This document shows positions 10,775-22,406 of a stretch of 64,000 nt of DNA, one piece after another. Under the pieces are notes generated by a model. That model was not told where the DNA came from. It did no database searches and saw only the letters and a list, made by a program, of their open reading frames with translations. This DNA comes from Dendrobium chrysotoxum (taxonomy: Eukaryota > Streptophyta > Magnoliopsida > Asparagales > Orchidaceae), in the NCBI GenBank assembly GCA_019925795.1, contig CM034314.1, forward strand, positions 93,243,264 to 93,307,263, in the 5' to 3' direction. Each line of letters begins with the position of its first letter. Position 1 is the first letter of the stretch. Position numbers and translations under genes: made by a program.

Positions 10775-11835
10775 TTAACGGCTGTTTGGCAACAAGTGGG
10801 ATTTAACTTTAGTGGGATTTAAATCCTGTAAATCCGAATTTAGTAAATCCTGAGGGTGTTAAATCCTGAAAACTGTAGGTTTTGATAACATATTTCAGGA
10901 TTTATGACAGTTAGGGGCTGTTTGGTATCAGATTTATTGTGGGATTTAAGTTGGATTTATGCTAAATCCAGCCAAACTGTTTTTGTGCAAGCGTTAAATC
11001 CCGGGATTCCGTAAATCCCGGATTTAAGGATTTACGGCTTAAATCCCGGATTTACTAAATCCCTCGGTTCAGCGGATTTAATGGGATTTAAAATTAGACG
11101 TGCGCGAAAGGGAGAAAGTTAACTTCACAGCCAACAAGCTCCTGTACTTGCTTCCGATCAAAATGTTGTAACTTCCGATCCGACAGGAAGGGAAAGTCGT
11201 CGAAGGAGCGAAGTCGAACAGCCACGAAGGAGCCGAAGAAGCGATGCGTGCAATCTATACACCTCGTGCGAAGCAACGAAGTTGAACAACAACGACGAAA
11301 AGAGAAGATGAAAGGCAAACCCTAGACGCCTCTAAGTTATTATTGATTAACTTAATTAATATAGTTTAAAATATTAATTAAGTAAATTAATTAAATAATT
11401 AATAGTATAAGTAGTGCATAAATTAATTATCTAATTTAATTTAATTGTATAATTAATAATTAAATATTAATATGATTAGTTTAATTAATATAACTTAAAA
11501 TATGTATTATTAAATATATAATTAATAGTGTAAATAATAATTAATTAGTAATTTGAACTTAACATGTTATTAATTTCATAACACATTAATATTTATTTTT
11601 TAATTATAATTTTATTTTTTAATTTATAATTATCTTATTCACATTTAAATTCATAATTGCCATAAATCCTGAAATATGTTACCAAACAGTTTTTCAGGAT
11701 TTAACATGTTTTAATATTTGGCATATCGAACAGTTTTCAGGATTTAACACATTTCAGATTTTCTAAATCCGAATTTATAGGATTTACTAAAATCTCACTA
11801 AAGTTAAATCCCACTTGTTGCCAAACAGCCTCTTA
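10775..11835. mobile_element. Harbinger/Tourist-like element B (outer inverted arms)
   Basis: Terminal inverted repeats GGCTGTTTGGCAACAAGTGG (10780) and its complement (ending 11830) continue through TTTAACTTTAGTG for more than 100 bp. TTA occurs just outside each end (10775-10777 and 11833-11835), consistent with the 3-bp target of PIF/Harbinger elements. Between the arms lies the left arm of a second element. No transposase frame is seen. Confidence 0.6.
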
Positions 11836-12622
11836 GAGATTTAAATGTGAATAAGATTATATTACTAATTATGTAATTAAGTTAAATTAGATAGTTAAAT
11901 TATGCTATTAATTATTTAATTAATTTACTTAATTATTAATATTTTATTAATTAAGTTAATCAATAATAACTTAGAGGCGTCTAGGGTTATCCTTTCATGA
12001 GTTTCATCTTCTCTTTTCGTTCGTTGCTGTTTGGCTTCGTTGCTTGGCAGTAGGTATAGAGATTGCAGGCGTCCCTTCTAATTATATTAATATTTAATTA
12101 CCAATTATATTACTAATTATTCAATTAAATAATTAATTTACGCAATAATTATACTATTAATTATTTAATTAATTTACCTAATTATTAATATTTTAAATTA
12201 TATTAATTAAGTTAATGGATAATAACTTAGAGGCGTCTAGGGTTTGCATTTCATCTTCTCTTTTCGTTCGTTGCTGTTCGGCTTCGTTACCTTGCAGTCG
12301 GTGTACAGATCGCACGCGTCGCCTCTTCGGCTCCTTCGTGGCTGTTCGACTTCGCTCCTTCGACGACTTTCCCTTCCTGTCGGATCGGAAGTTACGACTT
12401 TTTGATCGGAAGCAACAACGAGAGCTCGCTGGCTGTGAAGGTAACTTTCTACCTTTCGCGCGCTTCTTCGGACAAATCCCATAAATCCGCCGAACCGAGG
12501 GATTTAGTAAATCCGGGATTTAAGCCGTAAATTTTAAATCCGGGATTTGCCCATCGCCGGGATTTAACGCGCGCACAAAAACCGTTTGGCTGGATTTAGC
12601 GTAAATCCGACTTAAATCCCCC
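10911..12622. mobile_element. Harbinger-like element A (long inverted arms, scrambled)
   Basis: Left arm 10914-11340 starts TTA|GGGGCTGTTTGGTATC. The right arm 12211-12622 is its inverted complement for about 400 bp (GGCTCCTTCGTGGCTGTTCG, CCGATCCGACAGGAAGGG and others), but lacks the last 25 bp. A partial extra right arm lies at 11965-12085. The core is AT-rich. The arms interlock with element B rather than nesting cleanly. Confidence 0.6.
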
Positions 12623-12895
12623 TGTCGACTTAGAGTTAGCTGATCTATTTTTCAGATCCTTTTTGGATTAGTTATTTTATTGATCTGTTTCGAGATCTCT
12701 CTGATTCTTGAACCAAGATCTCATGTTTGTTTGGTTTTAAGCTGTGTATTAAGTCAATCGATTTTTTTTTTTTTTTTTTTTTTTTTTTGCGTCAGGTGGA
12801 CCGTAATCCTTCTTATTGGGGTGTGTGAGATGTTGTTTTTCTCTTGCTTTTTCTCAGTGCTGTAGAAGGTTGGGGTTCTTATTGGAAGCTCATTC
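12623..12895 (+). promoter_or_regulatory. Immediate upstream region of SKIP with T30 tract
   Basis: The 270 bp between the transposon arm and the SKIP ATG contain a run of about 30 T (12759-12788) followed by GCGTCAG (AG at 12794-12795). This looks like a strong splice acceptor and suggests a 5' UTR intron. No clear TATA box can be fixed. Confidence 0.4.
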
Positions 12896-14692
12896 ATGTC
12901 GGCCCTGAAGGAACTTCTTCCTCCGGCAAAGTCAACAGCATCCTCCTACTATGACCACTCGAAGGATTCATGGTTCAGGGATAGGTTCAGTTCCTCTGCT
13001 TCAGATCCCGCACAGACTACTGCTGTCAAGCCAAACCCTGTTCCACCCTATGGAAAACGGTCCGGCTTTGTTCCTAGGAAGCCGGAGGACTTTGGGGATG
13101 GAGGTGCTTTTCCTGAGATTCACGTGGCTCAGTATCCTCTCGGCATGGGTAGAAAGGATGAGAAGCCTGGCTCCAAGATCCTTCCTCTCACAGTTGATTC
13201 CTCAGGAAAGGTTGCCTTTGATGCAATTGTGAAGCAGAACGAGAATGCATCAAAAATTGTCTATTCGCAGCACAAAGACCTTGTTCCGAAGGTTTCTACG
13301 GATGAAAAAGAAGAACCGGAGGAGCAATTGCAGAAAGAGATTGAAGAAACTACTCAAAGAACAAAGGCTGCTCTGGAGAAAATTGTTAATGTGAGGTTGA
13401 GCGCAGCACAGCCAAAGAATGTTCCAACTCAATCACAAGAGTCCAAATATATCAAATACAAACCTTCGCAGCAGTCTGCTGCGTTCAATTCTGGTGCAAA
13501 GGAGAGGATTATTAGGATGGTTGAGATGCCCGCTGACCCTCTTGAACCTCCTAAGTTTAAGCACAAGAGGGTCCCCAAAGCATCGGGTTCCCCACCGGTG
13601 CCAGTGATGCACTCTCCACCAAGGCCTGTAACCGTTAAAGATCAGCAGGACTGGAAGATTCCTCCTTGCATTTCTAATTGGAAGAACCCTAAGGGTTACA
13701 CAATTCCTCTTGATAAGCGTCTTGCTGCTGATGGAAGGGGCCTTCAGGAGGTGCAAATTAATGATAACTTTGCAAAGCTATCAGAGGCCTTGTATGTGGC
13801 AGAGCAAAAGGCCAGGGAAGCTGTTGCTATGAGATCCAAGGTGCAAAGAGAGTTGATGCTGAAGGAAAAAGAGAGGAAAGAGCAGGAGCTTCGGGCTCTT
13901 GCACAAAAGGCACGATCAGAGAGGACTGGCATTGCACCAGCCCCTGTAGCTCCTGCTCATGCTATGCTTGATGATGATGATGATGATGCAGGAATGGAAC
14001 AACATGAGCCACCTCCTCATAAGGAGACTAGGGTTGAAAGGGAAGAACGGCTGCAACGTGACAAGATTCGTGAGGAGAGGAGGCGTGAGAGGGAGAGGGA
14101 GAGGCGCCTGGAAGCCAAGGATGCTGCAATGGGGAAGAAGAGTAAAATTACTAGAGATAGGGACCGTGATATTAGTGAGAAAGTTGCTCTGGGCATGGCT
14201 AATACTGGGGCAAGACAGGGTGAAGTTATGTATGACCAGAGACTTTTCAACCAGGACAAAGGAATGGAATCTGGCTTTACTGGTGATGACCAATACAATA
14301 TCTATGATAAAGGCCTTTTCACTGCACAGCCCACATTGTCAACACTCTATAGACCGAGGAAAGACACTGATTCAGAAATGTATGGAGGTGCTGATGAGCA
14401 GTTAGAGAAGATTATGAAGACTGATAGGTTCAAACCAGACAAGGCTTTCTCCGGTGTGCAAGATAGACCTTCTGGTAGCAAGAGAGATAGGCCTGTGGAA
14501 TTTGATAAGCAAGAGGAGAATGATCCCTTTGGTTTGGATCAGTTCTTGACAGAGGTGAAGAAAGGAAAGAAGGCAATGGATAAGATTGGTGGAGGGGGTA
14601 CAATGAAGGCAAGTGCAGGGTCTTCAATGAGAGATGACTATGAGGGAGGGGGTTCAGGAAGGACTCGTATTTCTTTTGAGAGGGCACGCTGA
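12896..14692 (+). CDS. SKIP: SKIP / SNW-domain splicing and transcription factor
   Basis: A single uninterrupted frame of 598 codons encodes a full-length SNW/SKIP protein (Arabidopsis SKIP is 613). The start MSALKELLPPAKS, the N-terminal PPYGKRSGFVPR and the C-terminal GGSGRTRISFERAR all match the family, so both ends are right. The diagnostic SNWKNPKGYTIPLDKR is at about residues 259-274 and is followed by a predicted coiled coil rich in E/K/R. A run of aspartates lies near residues 357-363, then an RE/ER-rich stretch (about 380-410). In plants SKIP works in the spliceosome (the Prp45 position) and with the Paf1 complex at chromatin, affecting clock, flowering and salt responses. It lacks introns in the coding region, as is usual for plant SKIP. 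A transposon arm ends 270 bp upstream, so its promoter may use transposon sequence. Confidence 0.96.
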   Translation: MSALKELLPPAKSTASSYYDHSKDSWFRDRFSSSASDPAQTTAVKPNPVPPYGKRSGFVPRKPEDFGDGGAFPEIHVAQYPLGMGRKDEKPGSKILPLTVDSSGKVAFDAIVKQNENASKIVYSQHKDLVPKVSTDEKEEPEEQLQKEIEETTQRTKAALEKIVNVRLSAAQPKNVPTQSQESKYIKYKPSQQSAAFNSGAKERIIRMVEMPADPLEPPKFKHKRVPKASGSPPVPVMHSPPRPVTVKDQQDWKIPPCISNWKNPKGYTIPLDKRLAADGRGLQEVQINDNFAKLSEALYVAEQKAREAVAMRSKVQRELMLKEKERKEQELRALAQKARSERTGIAPAPVAPAHAMLDDDDDDAGMEQHEPPPHKETRVEREERLQRDKIREERRRERERERRLEAKDAAMGKKSKITRDRDRDISEKVALGMANTGARQGEVMYDQRLFNQDKGMESGFTGDDQYNIYDKGLFTAQPTLSTLYRPRKDTDSEMYGGADEQLEKIMKTDRFKPDKAFSGVQDRPSGSKRDRPVEFDKQEENDPFGLDQFLTEVKKGKKAMDKIGGGGTMKASAGSSMRDDYEGGGSGRTRISFERAR

Positions 14693-15880
14693 GAGTTGGC
14701 TATGAAAAATAAACTATGCCATTAGTTTCTGCAACATCTCTGTGTATGCTAAATATTAATGTTCAAACTTTTTGAAGTTCAGTCGCATTTATTCAAGCAA
14801 TTGTGTGAGCACCAGGTTGATAGTTTGATTTCAAGTGTTTTGTGAGCAATAAAAATTATGAAACTTCCAGATTGATATAGAATATGGATTTCAGGAAAAA
14901 AATTTAAACTTGGAGGTTCTTTTCCCATATTGATTTTTTCTTGCTGATAGTATGGTAGTCAATTGTTTGAAATGGAGTAGTGTGTTTATCCAATAGTTTC
15001 GCTACTTTGTGAAGCAACTAGATGCTTTTGATATTATTAGATTGAACTAGGTAATTATTGACGTTGGAGTTTACTTTGTATATCATTTGAACACTTTGCC
15101 TCAGGTGTTGACAGTGTGCTGAGTCTGAATACAATATTTAATTGTTCTTTACAGTAGGCGTTCCATTTATGTTATAATCGCTGGAAGTATGGAACATAGA
15201 GGAATTCTGATGCATTTACCTTCCATTTAGAGGACATATACGGCGTAGAATGCTGGACAGAACATCTACCAGATTTGGTTTGAATCAGGTGAAAAGCTTC
15301 TTGGCCTGATCTTATTCTTTTTTGTAGTAAATTTCAAATGTATAAGAGAATTGAGGAACTAAATATACATTTAATCAAACAAATTGGGTTCAAACAAAGT
15401 TGGCTGGGTTCAAGTTAAGATGATAAATGTTAAGCCAAACTAACTTGGATTACTGATTTCAACTCAAAATAGACTTGCTAATGGTTCAAGTTGGCCTAGT
15501 TCGAATTAATTCTTTGTGAGAGTCTTGTGTTCTTGGCGTTGTTCTAACGTGGCTATATTTTGGTTGTAATAACTGTAAATTTGATCCTTTTGGTAATCTT
15601 TTATCTTCTTTTTTCTCGGTCATTGTAAGAATTCACATACGAACATTCTGCTAAATTCTTTTGTGGTTGTTTAGTTTCCTCTCATTAGTTTTCTTCTTAG
15701 CGTAGTTGTATCTTTGGTGAAGGAGACAAACTAGGAATATCATTTTTGTCTAATCCTTGAAGGAGATCAACACCCATGTTATTTGATCGCATCCATCTTG
15801 GTTAGTTTGCCGACTTTATTAAGATCTTTGTTGTTAATGTAATGATGAGCCTTATCAAATAACTCGATTGTAGTGTGATT
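14693..15880. other. 3' flank of SKIP, no gene recognised
   Basis: AT-rich sequence. The first 200 bp or so will include the SKIP 3' UTR (AATAAA-like AATAAAAATTATG at about 14848). The rest shows no coding signal. Confidence 0.5.
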
Positions 15881-16035
15881 AATAATTCTGTGCAGACATT
15901 AAACGTCATTCAGAGACCAACCAGAATGCGCCACGTCACCCTTTTGCTCGGTATCGCGGCTCGGTACTGCTGACGTGGCGTATTTTAGTTGGTCTCCGGA
16001 ACACATTCTGCATCCGATCTCCGCACAAAATAATT
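15881..16035. mobile_element. Foldback MITE with ACGTGGCG arms
   Basis: Arms GAGACCAACCAGAATGCGCC and GGCGTATTTTAGTTGGTCTC, plus outer AATTCTGTGC/GCACAAAATAATT, are mutually inverted around a short GC-rich loop. Internal CCACGTCA/TGACGTGG contain ACGT cores. Confidence 0.65.
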
Positions 16036-16372
16036 TCTCTACGTGGTTTGAAATCCTAGATATATCATATCATGTAATGATAAAGTGATAATGCTAGCAA
16101 GGCTTTAGATGCATCTTTGGCTTTTCGAAACCTACAAAATGGAATAAAAATTCCTTAGGATGTTGCTTGCATATGGTAACCATTTGAAGGGGATGGTGAC
16201 TGAGCCAACAAAGGGCAGCCTCCTTAAATGAAGACCAACCATTTGCTGTATTGGCTCTCTGGTACTCAGGAAAGTCTATATTGAGGAAGTCTTGAGCTTG
16301 GCTGGCATAGGCTTATGCAAGCTTTCTTCAAAAGAGAATATACGGAGGTAGGTGCAAATGCCCGCGATAAGA

Positions 16373-16584
16373 TGAGTTGACAGGGGCGGAATCAGTCTTA
16401 ATTTTTAGGGGAGGCGAACTTATAAGTAACTGTTAGTGTTACCTCGAATTTGGCTCAACCCTTCACTATAAGAAAATAGGTCAATAGCGATCCCTATTTG
16501 TTCATATCCTTGATCGTCATATGCTTCGCAGATATATCGGGGGCGGGGGACTGACCTAAAGAGGGTTCCGCCCCTTTGAGTTGA
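16373..16584. mobile_element. hAT MITE with exact 8-bp target duplication
   Basis: Element 16381-16576 (196 bp) starts CAGGGGCGGAA and ends TTCCGCCCCTT, a typical plant hAT terminus. It is bordered by TGAGTTGA on both sides (16373-16380 and 16577-16584). It contains at 16464 CACTATAAGAAAATAGG, which resembles a CACTA transposon terminus, so a CACTA fragment may sit inside. Confidence 0.8.
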
Positions 16585-17104
16585 TCAATGTGTGATTCTT
16601 ATGACCTATGTTGACCATCATTTGAGGAAAGCGAAGGAGTGGAGTAGAGCTGTGAGGATTTTAAGGATTATTTGGACTTTAGAGAATGTGAGCAATGAAG
16701 ATTTTTAAAGCCTAGAGCTATTGGTGGAACTACGACTTCTTAAGACCAGTACCACGACCTTAATTAGCTAGGCCAAATTATTTATAGTGAATTCATGATT
16801 AAACGCTTCACTATGCTTAAGATTTAGCCACTGCATCCCATAGTATTCGCTTTGAAAAAGTGTTACAATACATTAAACTAATAAGTAAAAAATAGATAAC
16901 ATTATTGGCTGATTTAAAAATTAGAGTAATATTTTGTCTAAAAGATTCATAATCTAGCAAAATATTCTCATACCGAATGTGAATTCTAATTTTTTAGGCC
17001 CTGAACTTAAAAATTTCAATCTAAACATCCTCATCGTTATTAGCCTTAAATATATTATCTTCTTTCAAAAAGAACTCTTTCTTAGACCTTTGATTTTAAT
17101 AACA
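16585..17104. other. Non-genic stretch
   Basis: No gene or recognisable element seen. Confidence 0.4.
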
Positions 17105-17409
17105 TAACAAAAATTTGTTTTCATTGATATCTTAATGCTTCGTTGCTAATACATCTAACTTTATGACTTATCGGCTTCTCCAAGAAGCTTTTTATCTCTT
17201 GCCTTAGCTATGTCTCCAAAACAATTTAAATGATGCATTTATTTTTTATTAAACCATCAAGCATTTTCTAGGATCTCTCCTACAGTTTTCGTGTGTCTTT
17301 CCAAATATTTGATCTTCATTTACTTCTATAGAGACTCTCAAAGATCATTTTTAGTGAATCTTTTGTTGGAGGCGAGGTATTATTACAGCAAATTAAGTAC
17401 TAGCGTATG
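17105..17409 (+). repeat. Copy of the 2875-3243 segment, left half
   Basis: From TTTTCATTGATATCTTAATG to AGCAAATTAAGTACTAG it matches 2880-3170 closely. The rest of the match resumes at 22407-22483, after the retrotransposon. Confidence 0.8.
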
Positions 17410-17644
17410 TGATGCAGAGCATATACAGTCACAAGAATAATATAGCCTCCTATAGTATACTTATCATACTATCACATTCTTATACACACACAACACATTT
17501 TCTGCTGCATTAGGTGCTTCTTTCGTATAACAAATTGGAACCACTGAGAAAGACAGCTATTGATATATGAAGAATTAACCATGCATGTTACATTTTTCCT
17601 TTTTCCTTTTCTCTGCTTCTCCTGCTTCCTGTTTATCTGCATTA
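17410..17644 (+). repeat. 5' LTR of the gypsy element
   Basis: About 235 bp. Aligns along its length with 22132-22406; the 3' copy carries an extra block of about 40 bp. Confidence 0.85.
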
Positions 17645-17667
17645 GTTTTTGGTATCAGAGCTTGAGC

Positions 17668-18111
17668 TCTTGGGGCATGCTGGATTGTAGTAAAAGAGCA
17701 TCAGTAGATGATGACAGAGGTTTGGAGGCCTTGTGGTCTTCCCAAATGAAAATCACATACCAAATAGAGGAGCTAAAGTCGGAGCTCAAGCGATTCACTA
17801 CAGAAGTGTGCAAAGAGTTTGGTTGCTTGAAAACTCATTTGGGAATTCGCTTGGGTAACCCGCCTACTACATTGACGCCTCTATCGGCTAATACTCGAGA
17901 CCATGCTCTAGAGAGGGATGTGAGGCAAAACCCTCATTTTTCGAAGCTATCATATTCCGAAGAGGAGGTCATCGTACCTGAGCAGTGCAGAGAATTAGAT
18001 GAATCTGATAATGAGCAATACATGGCAAACAATTTCAAACGGACACGCCAGCAGATATACCGTCTGCCTCATCACATCATAACTTTTTTTTTATGGATGC
18101 TTGTATATTGA
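17668..18111 (+). pseudogene. Gypsy gag fragment
   Basis: An open stretch of about 148 codons after the primer-binding site with a heptad-like ELKSELKRF segment, where gag should begin. It breaks at 18111 and homologous gag continues in other frames to about 18540. Assigned by position in the element rather than by a signature motif. Confidence 0.6.
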
Positions 18112-18730
18112 AGAATATTTGGACTAGGAACGGGCTGTGGAGACATTCTTTGAATACTTAGAAATCCCTCACAACAAGCAGGTGAAGTATGTAGCTTGCC
18201 ATTTAAAGAGATGAGCGTGTGGTGGGTTCAATTACTACAGAATCGACGGAGAGAGGGAAAACGAACTGTTCGCAGTTGGCTTCGCATGAAACAACTCCTT
18301 CGAGGACATTTTTTACCGGCTGATTACGAACAGATGCTCTACGTGAGTTACCAGCATCGTAATTAAGGCAATTGCATAGTGAATGAATACACTAAAGAAT
18401 TCTATCGATTGAGTGCTCAAAATAACCTTAATGAAAACCCTAATCAGATTGTGGCACAATATAGGGGGTTTGAGGGAGGCCTTACAAGAAAAACTTGAGC
18501 TGAATTCCATATGGTCCCTTTCCTAAGCTGTGAATTTTGCACTCAAAGTTGAATCTTAATTATCCTAACATTCCTGCAATTACAACCATAGACAGTCCAG
18601 TGAAGGGCAATCTGAAGTTTACAGACCCAAAAATCCACCTGCCAAATCTATCCCGCCTCCAACAGCAGTTAACAACCTAGCTATTGATCCCAAGTTAACC
18701 TCTAAGAGCAAAACTCCCATTCGAGAGAAT

Positions 18731-19315
18731 ATGTATACAAGGCCCACCACCATAAAGTGTTTTAGGTGTTTCCAACCGGGGCACAAGTCAAATGAGTGCC
18801 CTACGCATCCCCAACTGCAATTAGTAGAGGTTGAAGGTGAAGGCGACACACATATAGCCGAAGAGAATGCAAAAGATGGCATAGAAGAAGTTGCAGATGA
18901 CTCTAGAGAACCATTGATTTGTGTAACAGAGAAGCTATTAATTGCCCCTAGACAACTACATTTCTCCCAACGGAATGCTTTATTCAAAACCCGTTGCACC
19001 ATCCAAGGCAAAGTTTGTGAACTAATTATTGACAGCGGCTGCACTGAGAATATAATTTATCGTGCCATTGTTCAAGCCTTAAAACTGCCCACTACAAAGA
19101 ATCCAAATCCATACAAAATTGGGTTGTTTAGGAAGTGGATGGATATTACAATAACTAAAATGTGTCGAGACACATTCTCTATTAGAAAATATTACATGTG
19201 TGAAGTTTTATGTGACGTGCGTGAAATGGATGTTTGCCATCTTATATTGGGGTGCCCTTGGAAATTCGATGTTGGTGTAGTTTTACGATTGCAAGATGAA
19301 CACCTATTCCTTTGA
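18731..19315 (+). pseudogene. Gypsy zinc knuckle and aspartic protease
   Basis: The open frame starts with a CCHC knuckle (CFRCFQPGHKSNECP, near residues 10-24) and carries, about 85 residues on, the retroviral-type protease site LIIDSGCTENII. It ends soon after the protease, where the frame is lost. Confidence 0.85.
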
Positions 19316-19646
19316 CTGGAAAGGAAGATGCATCCGACTTGTTCCACAAACCGTGTACTCCAGCTCGACAAGCTCGCCTGACCTGAGCGCAATGACTGTG
19401 GTAACTGGCACAGCTCTTCTACAAGTCAGAAAATAAGAATCTGTAGGCTTATTTGCCTTAGTCTTGCAAGAACCAAATCCAGACCGAACTACAAAATCTG
19501 TTCAGCCTGACATACAACATTTATTAGAACATTTTTCTATTATTACTCTTGCAGAACTTCCGTCCGAGTTGCCCCCCTTTAGAACTTTATAGCATCAAAT
19601 TGACCTTACGCCAGCTGTTGTCCTTCCTAACCAGCCCCACTACTAA

Positions 19647-20130
19647 ATGAGTCCTCGCGAGCATGAAATTTTGCAGCAATTAGTTAAAGAATTACTAGAA
19701 AAACAACTGATTCAATCGAGCTTAAGCCCGTGTGCAGTACCCCTGCTGCTTGTACCAAAAAAAGATGGTAGCTGGAGAATGTGTATCAACAATCATGCTA
19801 ATAATAAGATCACCGTTGAATTTCTAAATTTTGTTTTCTAGTTTCTAGGATTGACAAGTTACTTGATAAACTCTCGGGTTCAGCATTTTTTTCTAAACTT
19901 GATTTGCGGAGTGGCTACCACCATATCAGAATTTGGCCCCGAGATGAGTGGAAAATTGCATTCAAGATGCGAGAAGGACTTTACGAGTGGTGAGTGATGC
20001 CATTCGGATTATGCAATGCTCCCGCAACTTTCATGAGACTTATGAATGAGGTATTAAAGCCTTTCTAAAACAAGTTTTGTGTGTTTTATTTTGATGACAT
20101 TTCTTAAACACTTGCAATCAATTTTTGAAG
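19647..20130 (+). pseudogene. Gypsy reverse transcriptase remnant
   Basis: Shows LLVPKKDGSWRMC, then in other frames LDLRSGYHHIR, MPFGLCNAPATF and a damaged YFDDI (wild type YxDDI) catalytic site. Frame breaks at 19841 and a stop inside the EWxVMPF motif. Confidence 0.85.
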
Positions 20131-20469
20131 TCTTGCAACATAAACAATTATATATTAATCTGCCTAAATACGAGTTTGCCTAGACTTGTGTGTATTTCCT
20201 TGGCTATATCATCTTAAGTAATGGCATCCATATAGACTCAAAAAAGATATCTGTGATTACTCAGTGGCCGACACTACGCTCCATGTTCAACATTCGTAGC
20301 TTCCACGGCCTTGCCAACTTTTGAAGACGATTCATCTGCGGGTATAGCATTATCATGGCCCCTATTACCAATTGTCTAAAGTCCAAGCTTTTTAACTAGG
20401 GCAACGAACAACAACGAAGCTTTGAGACATTCAAGGAGGGCCTTACTATTGCACCCGTGCTTGCCCTCC

Positions 20470-20870
20470 CAAACTTTGATAAACCTTTTCAAGTAGACAC
20501 GGATGCCTCGTCGACTAGTATCGGAGCTGTGATATCACAAGATCAACGTCCCGTTGAATTTTTCAGTGAGAAGTTGAGCGAATCCCGCTCAAAATAGGCC
20601 GTCTATGAGCATGAGCTTTATGCCATCGTGCGAGCATTCAAACATTGGGAGCACAGTCTTCTACATCAAGATTTTATGCTTTGTAGTGATCACCAAGCAC
20701 TCAAATACATCAATTCATAGAAAACCATTAGCATAATGCATGCCCGTTGGATCTTATACCTTCAGAAGTTTATGTTCGTGCTCCAACACAAATTCGGACA
20801 GCAGAACAGAGTCGTCGATGCACTTAGCAGCTGCTCTACCCTCCTAACTCAACTGCAATCAGAAATTATT
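20470..20870 (+). pseudogene. Gypsy RNase H remnant
   Basis: Contains QVDTDASSTSIGAVISQ, then YEHELYAIVRAFKHWEH and SDHQALKYI with stop codons between them. Confidence 0.8.
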
Positions 20871-21197
20871 AGATTGGATTGCTTAAAGGACCTGTACGCT
20901 ACAGACAAAGAGCTTCATAACATTTGGAAAGCTTGCGAAGCTAGAGAGCGGCAATCAAACCTCGCCTTCCATCATAGATATTTGTTTAAACACGACTTAC
21001 TCTGCATTCCCATATCATCTTGGTGACACCAATTAATCCGAGAAGTTCAATGTAATGGGCTTGTTGCTCATGTGGGCAGAGACAAGACGGTAGAACAACT
21101 CCAACTGCATTTTTTTTGCCACATTTACACAGAGATGTTGTCCATTTTATTGAGAGGTGTTCGATTTGTCAGTAGTTCAAAAGGCTATTGCTAGAAT

Positions 21198-21903
21198 GTG
21201 GGCCTATATACACCTCTTCCCATTCCCGAAACAATTTGGGAAGATCTCATTCTTGATTTTGTCCTTGGCCTACTGTGGATTAAACGTGGGTTTGATTCCA
21301 TAATGTTGGTGGTGGACCGATTTTCAAAAATATCGCATTTTATTGCTTGCAAAAAGAGCTTTGATGCTCTTCACATTGCTGATTTATTTTTTGGTGAGAC
21401 TGTTCGCCTTTATGGTATACTAGGAGTTTACCTCAGACAGAGATGTCAAGTTCATAAGTCATTTCTAGTGGGAGTTATGGAAGAGGATGAATACCACCTT
21501 ATAACTTAGTTCGGCGTATCACCCACAAACCGATGGCAAAACTAAAGTGGTGAACAGAACGCTAGGCAATATGCTCCGTTGCTTAGTCCAAGACCAGCCA
21601 AAATAATGGAAGGAGGTATTAAGCCAAGCCGAGTTTTCATACAACTCTATGCCTAACCGGTCTATGGGAAGGAGCCCATTTAGTATTGTATACACAAAGG
21701 AGCCTAATCAAACTGTGGATGTTGTTGTCCTTCCCAAGTGCAGTAGCAAACTAGCAAGTAATGTCACAAATCAATTTTTAGAGATGCTTTCTCAAGTCCG
21801 CAACAAACTTCAAATCTCCAATGAGCATTATAAGGTGCAAGCTAATAAACATCGCTGCCACAAGGTGTTCCATCCCGACGAGCTTGTTTGGGTCCGTCTG
21901 TAG
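21198..21903 (+). pseudogene. Gypsy integrase remnant
   Basis: Carries LPIPETIWEDLILDFVLGLL and DSIMLVVDRFSKISHFIAC, the start of the integrase core with its first aspartates, then AYHPQTDGKT-like codons at about 21515 and FSIVYTKEP. The frame is broken at 21509. Confidence 0.85.
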
Positions 21904-22131
21904 TGAGAAAGATTTCCACTGGGAACTTACTCCAAACTCAGTCATCACAAAATCAGACCAATTCCCATCCTTCAAAAGATCAATGATAATGCTTAAATCA
22001 TCGACTTACCAAAACACTTGAATACCCCTTCCGCATTCAATGTTGCTGACATATTTTCTTATCATTTAGCCGATGTTATCACAGATGATCAAAACTTGGC
22101 GGAATCGAGTTCTTCCAGCAATGGGGAAACA

Positions 22132-22406
22132 TGATGCAGAATGTATACAGTCACAGGAATAATATAGCCTTGTATAGTATACTTATCATATTATCACTCT
22201 TTTACCCTTTTTATATACACACAACACGTTCTCTACTACATTAGGTGCTTATTTCACATAACAAACTGGGGCCACTATAGAAATACATATATACAACCAT
22301 ATTATAGGAGAAAGATAACTTTTGATATATGAATAATTAACCCTGCGTGTTATGTTTTTCCTTTTTTCTTTTCTCTGATTCTCCTGCTTCCATTTTACCT
22401 ACATCA
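22132..22406 (+). repeat. 3' LTR of the gypsy element
   Basis: Starts TGATGCAGAATG after a polypurine run and ends CTACATCA. Confidence 0.85.

Larger units (their letters stand above)
17410..22406 (+). mobile_element. Ty3/gypsy LTR retrotransposon, decayed, about 5 kb
   Basis: LTRs at 17410-17644 and 22132-22406 both start TGATGCAGA and end CATTA/CATCA. A primer-binding site TGGTATCAGAGC (17650) matches the plant initiator tRNA-Met, and a polypurine run ATGGGGAAAC precedes the 3' LTR. Domains in order are gag, zinc knuckle, protease, reverse transcriptase, RNase H, integrase, which is gypsy order. Many stops and frameshifts show it is inactive. The target duplication is worn (GTATG before, ATATA after; the intact copy at 3164 has GTATA). 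I see no chromodomain. Confidence 0.9.

Noticed and set aside
13250..14687. Antisense and alternate-frame open stretches inside SKIP
   Set aside because: Shadows of the strong SKIP coding frame; no independent similarity or start context.
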